NCBI GenBank assembly: GCA_948468225.1
Contig: CAOKHH010000002.1
Location: 124,001 to 188,000 of the forward strand
Direction of reading: 5' to 3'
Length of the DNA: 64,000 bases
Origin: an uncultured Clostridia bacterium
GTDB taxonomy: Bacteria > Bacillota > Clostridia > TANB77 > CAG-508
This document shows positions 62,148 to 64,000 of this stretch, in pieces; position 1 is the first letter of the stretch, and the number at the start of each line of letters is the position of its first letter. The position numbers and the translations under genes were made by a program. The notes under the pieces were generated by a model. The model was not told the origin of the DNA, did not search any database, and saw only the letters and a list, made by a program, of their open reading frames with translations.

Positions 62148-64000
62148 TTACTTTTGCAATGTTTTTTTGTTTTTAATAAATTCTTTATTTATTATTTCTT
62201 TAATATTTTCTATATTTAATTTATATTTTTCTTCTATTTCTTCAACACTCCCATGCTTAATAAATTCATCTGGATAACCTATTTTTTTTATATTTACATT
62301 TTTGACCTGTTGGTCGTTTATTAAATTTACAATTGTATCTCCCATTCCATTTAACAAATATCCATCTTCTAATGTTATTACATTCTTTGTTTTAATTACA
62401 GAATTAACTATTGTGTTCTTATCTAGTGGTTTTAAAAATCTTAAATTTATTACTTCTATTGAAAAACCTTCTTTTTCAAAATAATCTGCTAGTTTCATTG
62501 CTTTCACTACTGTTTTTCCTAAAGCTACTATCGTTAAGTCAGTTCCTGTTTTTAATATCTCTGATTTTCCAAGCTCTATCTTTTCATGTCTTTCAAATTT
62601 ATATTTATCTTCGCTTCCTCTAGGATATCTTATTACCATTGGTTTATTACTATTTATGCTAAATTCAAGCATATCTTCTAATTCTTTAAAATCTTTAGGT
62701 GCCATAATATTTATATTTGGTATTGAATTTAAGAAACATAAATCTAATATTCCTTGATGTGTTTCTCCATCACTTCCAACAATTCCAGCTCTATCAATAC
62801 ATATTGTAACAGGCAATTTTTGTATGCACACATCATGAACAATTTGATCATAGGCTCTTTGTAAAAAAGAAGAATACAATGGCAATACTGGTTTTAAATC
62901 ATTTTTTGCCATTCCTGCAGCCATTCCGAACAGCATGTTGTTCTGCAATTCCAACATCAAAAAATCTATCTGGATATTTATTTGCAAATTCTGAAAGTCC
63001 AGTTCCTCCGCACATTGCAGCTGTTATTGCTACTATTTTTTTATCTTTATCAGCAAGATTTACGAGTTTCTCTCCAAATACTTGTGAATAGTCTTTTTGA
63101 GGCTCTTTAATTGGTTTACCTGTTTCTATATTAAATTTTGATATACTATGGAAACTATCTGGATTTTCTTCTGCAATTTTATAGCCTTTCCCTTTTTTGG
63201 TTATTATATGTACTAATACTGGTCCTTCTTCTCTTTTAGCTAATTGCAATATGCTTTCTAACTTTTCTATATCGTTTCCATCTACTGGTCCAAAATAAGA
63301 AAATCCAATATCTTCAAAATACATATTTTGTATAAATAATTGCTTTATTCCTCTTTTTACGCTTTTTGCAATTTTTACTAATCCACTTCCTATATAAGGT
63401 ATTTTTTCTAAAACTTTTTTAGTTTCTCTATTAGTCTTTTTATATAATCTTTTAGTTCTTAATTTGCTTAGTAAATGTGCCATTCCACCAACATTTTTAG
63501 ATATACTCATTTCATTATCATTTAATATTACTATCAAATTATTTTTACTACTTCCAGCATCATTTAATGCTTCTAATGCCATTCCACCAGTTAATGCACC
63601 GATCACCTATTACCGCTATTATTTTATTGTCTTGACCATTTATATCTCTTGCTCTTGCCATTCCTAATGCAACAGAAATAGATGTACTACTATGTCCTGT
63701 ATCAAAAGAATCATAAATTGATTCTGATGTTTTAGGAAATCCAGCAATTCCATCCATTTCTCTTAATGTGTTTATTTTATCTCTTCTTCCAGTTAAAATT
63801 TTATGTACATAAGTTTGGTGTCCTACATCCCATATTATTTTATCTTCTGGTGTATTAAATATAGAATGTATTGCAATTGTAAGTTCTACTACGCCTAAAT
63901 TTGATGCTAAATGTCCTCCAGTATTAGAAACTGTAGTTATCAGTAATTCTCTTATTTCTTTTGCTAATTTTTTTTTATCATCTATATTTAGTTTTTTTAA
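62148..64000 (-). CDS. dxs: 1-deoxy-D-xylulose-5-phosphate synthase, partial, with two +1 shifts at CGG
   Basis: 616 residues visible; the N-terminus lies beyond the right edge. The first segment carries [31 protein letters not shown] and [10 protein letters not shown]. The zero frame breaks at AVIGD, where +1 gives [15 protein letters not shown], the thiamine-diphosphate motif GDGA. A second break at GIAEQHAV is followed in +1 by [19 protein letters not shown] and [15 protein letters not shown], then the C-terminal domain to 62148. It makes the first intermediate of the non-mevalonate isoprenoid pathway. Both breaks are at CGG followed by A or T. At the second, the usual residue in the family is Thr, so glycine there is unusual. 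Without both shifts no active enzyme could be made. Confidence 0.9.
62926..62928 (-). other. +1 frameshift site, CGG A, in dxs (second in reading order)
   Basis: Zero frame GTT CGG AAT; +1 GTT (C) GGA ATG. Follows the catalytic EQHAV; the restored residue replaces a position that is usually Thr. Confidence 0.85.
63599..63601 (-). other. +1 frameshift site, CGG T, in dxs (first in reading order)
   Basis: Zero frame GAT CGG TGC; +1 GAT (C) GGT GCA. The restored glycine is in the GDG motif that holds Mg and thiamine diphosphate. Confidence 0.9.

Overview
The window is a 64 kb piece of a low-GC, Gram-positive-type chromosome. The gene set (HrcA-GrpE-DnaK-DnaJ, type II fatty acid synthesis with four-subunit acetyl-CoA carboxylase, Pta-AckA, MgtE, a dipicolinate synthase subunit) and the strong AGGAGG ribosome sites suggest an uncultured, probably fermentative and possibly spore-forming gut Bacillota of the Clostridia type. 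Almost everything is on the minus strand. Only a 5'-truncated CDP-alcohol phosphatidyltransferase, one DUF368 gene and two small orphan genes are on plus.

Layout from low to high coordinates: pgsA-like end; a small LRR gene; nifS-like cysteine desulfurase; a second LRR gene; uppP; dpaA; TPR protein; ppa; two lineage-type hypotheticals; uracil permease; a two-component system with an FtsX-type ABC transporter; a MATE/cytidylate-kinase-like fusion; an ABC-2 exporter; two tandem ackA genes and pta; a C39-like protein; a VTT membrane protein; a PadR/DUF1700/DUF4097 operon; two divergent DUF368 genes; the heat-shock genes behind two CIRCE-like operators; an L,D-transpeptidase, phosphoesterase, tsaD and an M50 protease; a fatty acid operon of about 10 kb (acyl-CoA ligase, birA, fabD, fabG, fabF, accB, fabZ, accC, accD, accA, fabI); a DNA methylase, lysS, radical SAM protein and mgtE; small orphan genes around thiN and two tRNAs; folA, thyA; a second acyl-CoA ligase with a TetR regulator; and most of dxs.

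The most striking signal is recoding. Eight apparently essential or core genes (nifS, a DUF368 gene, grpE, accA, accD, accC, mgtE and dxs, the last twice) are interrupted by one extra C placed exactly before an in-frame GGA or GGT glycine codon, so that the zero-frame codon at every break is CGG. Moving +1 by that one base restores a full-length family member each time. Reading the other core genes by eye I found in-frame CGG only twice, both near the 3' end of a gene. This looks like systematic +1 frameshifting, or four-base decoding of CGGN as glycine, rather than random pseudogenes.

Two further layers stand out. About 30 short palindromes, each ending in CCCTACA on plus (TGTAGGG on the coding side), lie between genes, all in the same orientation. 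Five of them supply the stop codon of the gene before them, and three lie in tandem and in frame inside accB. There are also seven small self-contained genes of higher GC, most with a consensus sigma-A promoter, a 5' stem-loop, a strong ribosome site and a strong terminator. These genes do use CGG as an ordinary arginine codon, unlike the core genes.
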